Origin: Anopheles merus
Lineage: Eukaryota; Arthropoda; Insecta; Diptera; Culicidae
Length of the DNA: 64,000 nucleotides
Assembly: GCF_017562075.2 (NCBI RefSeq)
Contig: NC_054083.1
Location: forward strand, 22,069,428-22,133,427
Direction: 5' to 3'
Of the stretch, positions 61,301-64,000 are shown in pieces; the first letter of the stretch is position 1; every line of letters starts with the position of its first letter. The position numbers and the translations under genes are program-made. The notes under the pieces were generated by a model. That model made no database searches, had not been told where the DNA came from, and worked only from the letters and a program-made list of their open reading frames with translations.

Positions 61301-63093
61301 CAACCGATTGTCTGTCGCCCCGCTCCATGCAGGCACTGCCCTCGGCAGCCGAGTCGCTGTGCATTGTGGAAATGGGCACGGTGGAAACATCCTCCGAAGA
61401 CGACGGAGTCACCATCACGACCGGCTGCATCTATCTGAACATTGGACTGACGAACGGTGTGCTGCTACGGACCGTACTCGACCCCGTGTCGGGCGATCTG
61501 GCCGACACTCGCACGCGCTACCTCGGTTCCCGGCCGGTCAAGCTGTTCCGCATTCAGATGCAGGGCTCGGAAGCCGTCCTGGCCATGTCGAGCCGGTCCT
61601 GGCTGAGCTACTACTACCAGAACCGGTTCCACCTGACGCCGCTGTCGTACGAAACGCTCGAGTACGCGTCCGGCTTTTCCAGCGAGCAGTGCTCGGAAGG
61701 TATCGTAGCCATCTCGACGAACACGCTGCGCATTCTGGCCCTCGAAAAGCTCGGGGCCGTGTTCAACCAGATCACCTTCCCGCTGGAGTACACCCCGAAA
61801 CGGTTCGCCATCCATCAGGAGACGGGCAAGCTGATCATTAGCGAAACCGACCACAACGCGTACACGGAGGAAACGAAAACCGTGCGCAAGAAGCAAATGG
61901 CGGACGAGATGCGTGAGGCGGCGGGTGAGGATGAGCAGGAGCTGGCGAACGAGATGGCGGACGCGTTTATCAACGAGGTGCTGCCGGAGGATGTATTCTC
62001 CTCGCCGAAGGCGGGCACGGGCATGTGGGCGTCGCAGATCCGCGTGATGGACCCGATCAACGGCCACACATACTCAAAGGTACAGCTGGCCCAGAACGAG
62101 GCGGTCCTGTCGCTCGCCCTCGTGCGGTTCGCCGTCGACCAGAAGTGGTACGTGGTGGCGGGCGTCGCGAAAGACCTGCAGATCAACCCGAAAATCAGCG
62201 GCGGCGGCTTTATCGACGTGTACAAGGTCGACAGCCAGACGCATCAGCTCGAGCACATGCATCGCACGGAGATCGACGACGCGCCGGGAGCGCTGTGCCC
62301 GTTCCAGGGCCGGCTGCTGGCCGGCATCGGCAAGGTGCTGCGCATCTACGACCTCGGCAAGAAGAAGCTGCTGCGCAAGTGCGAAAACAAACACATTCCC
62401 AACCAGATCGTGAACATACAGGGCATGGGACAGCGTGTGTACGTGTCGGACGTGCAGGAGTCGGTGTACTGCATCAAGTACAAGCGGGCCGAGAACCAGC
62501 TGATCATCTTCGCCGACGACACGCACCCGCGTTGGATCACTTCGGCCAGCCTGCTCGATTACGATACGGTCGCGACCGGCGACAAGTTCGGCAACATTGC
62601 GATCCTCCGCCTGCCCCATTCCGTGTCGGACGATGTGGACGAGGATCCGACCGGCAACAAGGCGCTGTGGGACCGTGGGCTGCTGAACGGAGCGTCCCAG
62701 AAGGCAGAAAACATTTGCACCTTCCATCTGGGGGAGATCGTGATGTCGCTGCAGAAGGCAACGCTCATTCCGGGCGGCTCGGAATCGCTCATCTATGCCA
62801 CGATGAGCGGTACGGTCGGGGCGCTGGTGCCGTTCACCAGCCGGGAGGATTATGACTTTTTCCAGCATCTGGAAATGCACATGCGAAACGAAAATCCGCC
62901 ACTGTGTGGGCGCGACCATCTGAGCTACCGCAGCTACTACTACCCGGTAAAGAACGTGATGGATGGGGATCTGTGCGAACAGTTTACCTCGCTCGATCCG
63001 GCCAAGCAGAAAAGCATCGCCTCGGACCTGGGCCGCACGCCCAGCGAGGTGGCGAAGAAGCTGGAGGATATTCGCACGCGGTACGCGTTCTAA
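58109..63093 (+). CDS. Sf3b3: splicing factor 3b subunit 3 (SAP130), four coding exons
   Basis: Join 58109-58334, 58743-59918, 60647-60954, 61150-63093; 1217 aa, the same length as human SF3B3 as I recall it, and colinear with it throughout. It is a scaffold of the SF3b complex in U2 snRNP, gripping SF3B1 and helping branch-site recognition in the nucleus; in flies it is also a SAGA subunit. The fold is three beta-propellers plus a C-terminal helical part, shared with DDB1 and CPSF160. Seen here: the N-terminal [19 protein letters not shown], the [14 protein letters not shown] and [20 protein letters not shown] blocks, an acidic [11 protein letters not shown] loop and the C-terminal [12 protein letters not shown]. 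No break or missing block. GC-rich third positions contrast with the flanking transposons. The promoter side abuts the transposon nest. Confidence 0.97.
58743..59918 (+). CDS. Sf3b3: Sf3b3 coding exon 2
   Basis: Residues 76-467. Starts [19 protein letters not shown] after CCCCCAG and ends [11 protein letters not shown] before GTAAGT. The upstream open extension (from 58643) is intron. Confidence 0.95.
59919..60646 (+). other. Sf3b3 intron 2 (728 bp)
   Basis: GTAAGT to TTGCAG. Contains a short GT tract near 60557-60578. Nothing else recognised. Confidence 0.85.
60647..60954 (+). CDS. Sf3b3: Sf3b3 coding exon 3
   Basis: Residues 468-570, [20 protein letters not shown] to YFEMDP, phase 0 at the end before GTAAGC. 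Confidence 0.95.
61150..63093 (+). CDS. Sf3b3: Sf3b3 coding exon 4 and stop
   Basis: Residues 571-1217, [20 protein letters not shown] to RTRYAF, with TAA at 63091-63093. Acceptor CCTTCCAG. Confidence 0.96.
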   Translation, partial: TGQLNEYTERKKMPSEVMCMALGSVPSGEQRSWFLAVGLADNTVRIISLDPTDCLSPRSMQALPSAAESLCIVEMGTVETSSEDDGVTITTGCIYLNIGLTNGVLLRTVLDPVSGDLADTRTRYLGSRPVKLFRIQMQGSEAVLAMSSRSWLSYYYQNRFHLTPLSYETLEYASGFSSEQCSEGIVAISTNTLRILALEKLGAVFNQITFPLEYTPKRFAIHQETGKLIISETDHNAYTEETKTVRKKQMADEMREAAGEDEQELANEMADAFINEVLPEDVFSSPKAGTGMWASQIRVMDPINGHTYSKVQLAQNEAVLSLALVRFAVDQKWYVVAGVAKDLQINPKISGGGFIDVYKVDSQTHQLEHMHRTEIDDAPGALCPFQGRLLAGIGKVLRIYDLGKKKLLRKCENKHIPNQIVNIQGMGQRVYVSDVQESVYCIKYKRAENQLIIFADDTHPRWITSASLLDYDTVATGDKFGNIAILRLPHSVSDDVDEDPTGNKALWDRGLLNGASQKAENICTFHLGEIVMSLQKATLIPGGSESLIYATMSGTVGALVPFTSREDYDFFQHLEMHMRNENPPLCGRDHLSYRSYYYPVKNVMDGDLCEQFTSLDPAKQKSIASDLGRTPSEVAKKLEDIRTRYAF

Positions 63094-63225
63094 ACCAACA
63101 CAGGGAGAAGGATCGGAGTGGGGCTTCACTGCCACACTTCCTTTTTTTCGTTCCTCAATTTTCTGTGTTGGCGCGCCACGGTGCAGATTTTTCTATAAAG
63201 GTAAGCATCGCAATTTGCCTTTTTG

Positions 63226-63231
63226 ATTAAA
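63226..63231 (+). terminator. candidate poly(A) signal of Sf3b3
   Basis: ATTAAA 132 bases after the stop. An AATAAA lies further on near 63340, so the true end is uncertain. Confidence 0.35.
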
Positions 63232-63398
63232 TGCGATTTTATATGATGAATTTACTGATCATGACCTTTGGACACCAATGAATATGTCTTTGATTATGTC
63301 TACGTACCTTACTGACGCCATACAAAACAAGCCTTAATTAATAAATAATCTGTTTAAGGCGTTTAGTTAATAGTGTTTTTTTTATGTCTGCTTTCAGA

Positions 63399-63787
63399 TC
63401 ATTCCGGATCATTTGGCGAGCGTATTTATCTCTAGAAAACTAAGATGGTAAGTGTTGGAATTACTTAGAAATTACTGTGCATGTATCTCGGATTATCCGG
63501 AATGATGATCGGGGAAAAAGACCTTTGGACACATAAGAAACTATTTTGGTTAGAATATTCCTTGTATAGACACTGAGCGCTTCATTCTAACAAGTTCTTT
63601 AGTTCATTGCTTGTTTTGCTTTCGCTAATTTGTATTCATTTCTTCAATCTCTATTTATAGTGAAAGTGCTTCATTTCTCAACTATATTCGCCATAACGTT
63701 TTCGGGTGTGTGCGGTTCTGCAGTATTGATCCCATCAACATGGCGTTTTTTTTTGTATAAACCGACTGATCCAATTTTACATAAAGT
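63399..63787 (+). other. possible first exons of another gene, cut by the window edge
   Basis: A CTTTCAG acceptor at 63392-63398 is followed by a 48-base stretch ending ATG before a GTAAGT donor (63447). A later open stretch (about 63603-63780) would read in frame with that ATG if spliced at the AG of 63601-63602, encoding a hydrophobic segment VKVLHFSTIFAITFSGVCGS then TWRFFLYKPTDPILHK before another GTAAGT. This looks like a small membrane protein, but I recognise no family and the acceptor choice is a guess. Confidence 0.2.
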
Positions 63788-64000
63788 GGTAAGTTTTTAC
63801 AATTCATTTATTGTTCTTAGGTATTATTTGAGTTCAATCGTTGAAGAAAATGAAATGATGATCCTACATGATAGCAAGATAGACTAATGAATTACATTGA
63901 TCGAAACTAATGTACAACTGACTATTTAAAAACAACAGTTGTTACAAATGGTCCGAAAAATCGTGTGTTACTAAAACATGTTCAATTCTTTCTTCCTGAT
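63788..64000. other. 3' end of window, nothing recognised
   Basis: AT-rich sequence with no supportable feature. Confidence 0.5.

Noticed and set aside
63603..63787. Assignment of the hydrophobic segment to the small UPF0729/C18orf32 family
   Set aside because: A loose VC-x5-IP resemblance exists, but the start does not line up with any splice acceptor and too few residues match.

Overview
This is a eukaryotic window, most likely from an Anopheles mosquito (An. gambiae complex or a close relative). The genes are split by GT-AG introns and encode insect-type proteins. The long introns carry tRNA-derived SINEs that resemble the SINE200 family of An. gambiae, plus many short inverted-repeat transposons of Tc1/mariner, pogo and hAT type. 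The species call is recognition from memory, not a search.

Layout. (1) Bases 1-5759 are the 5' flank and probable 5' UTR of the first gene, with no supportable coding sequence. (2) Bases 5760-43079 (+) are one large gene, FAM135: seven coding exons that join in phase to 1963 codons, with introns of 15.3, 7.1 and 8.0 kb followed by short ones. It encodes the N-terminal FAM135 domain, a long low-complexity middle and a C-terminal alpha/beta-hydrolase (DUF676-type) domain. Its introns hold three SINEs, a decayed LINE reverse transcriptase with an insertion inside it, several MITE-like elements and microsatellites. (3) Bases 43080-47207 are A-rich and gene-free, plausibly a long 3' UTR plus intergenic DNA. 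(4) Bases 47208-57581 are a transposon-rich interval around two convergent small heat-shock protein genes of the l(2)efl type. These lie on 985-bp inverted arms about 99.6% identical, and the match stops one base after each stop codon. (5) Bases 58109-63093 (+) are Sf3b3 (SF3b 130 kDa subunit, SAP130), four coding exons, 1217 aa. (6) Bases 63094-64000 hold its 3' end and possibly the first exons of another transcription unit cut by the window edge.

The genes do not form a pathway: a trafficking/lipase-like protein of unclear role, heat-inducible chaperones, and a core spliceosome subunit. I found no new biochemical system. The most informative parts are structural: the inverted Hsp pair; a three-level transposon nest right of it with a related element left of it that gives an occupied/empty-site comparison; a hAT-type MITE with a 12-bp minisatellite core 37 bp from a FAM135 splice donor; and a roughly 180-residue Asn/Gly/Ser-rich insertion inside the conserved FAM135 N-terminal domain.
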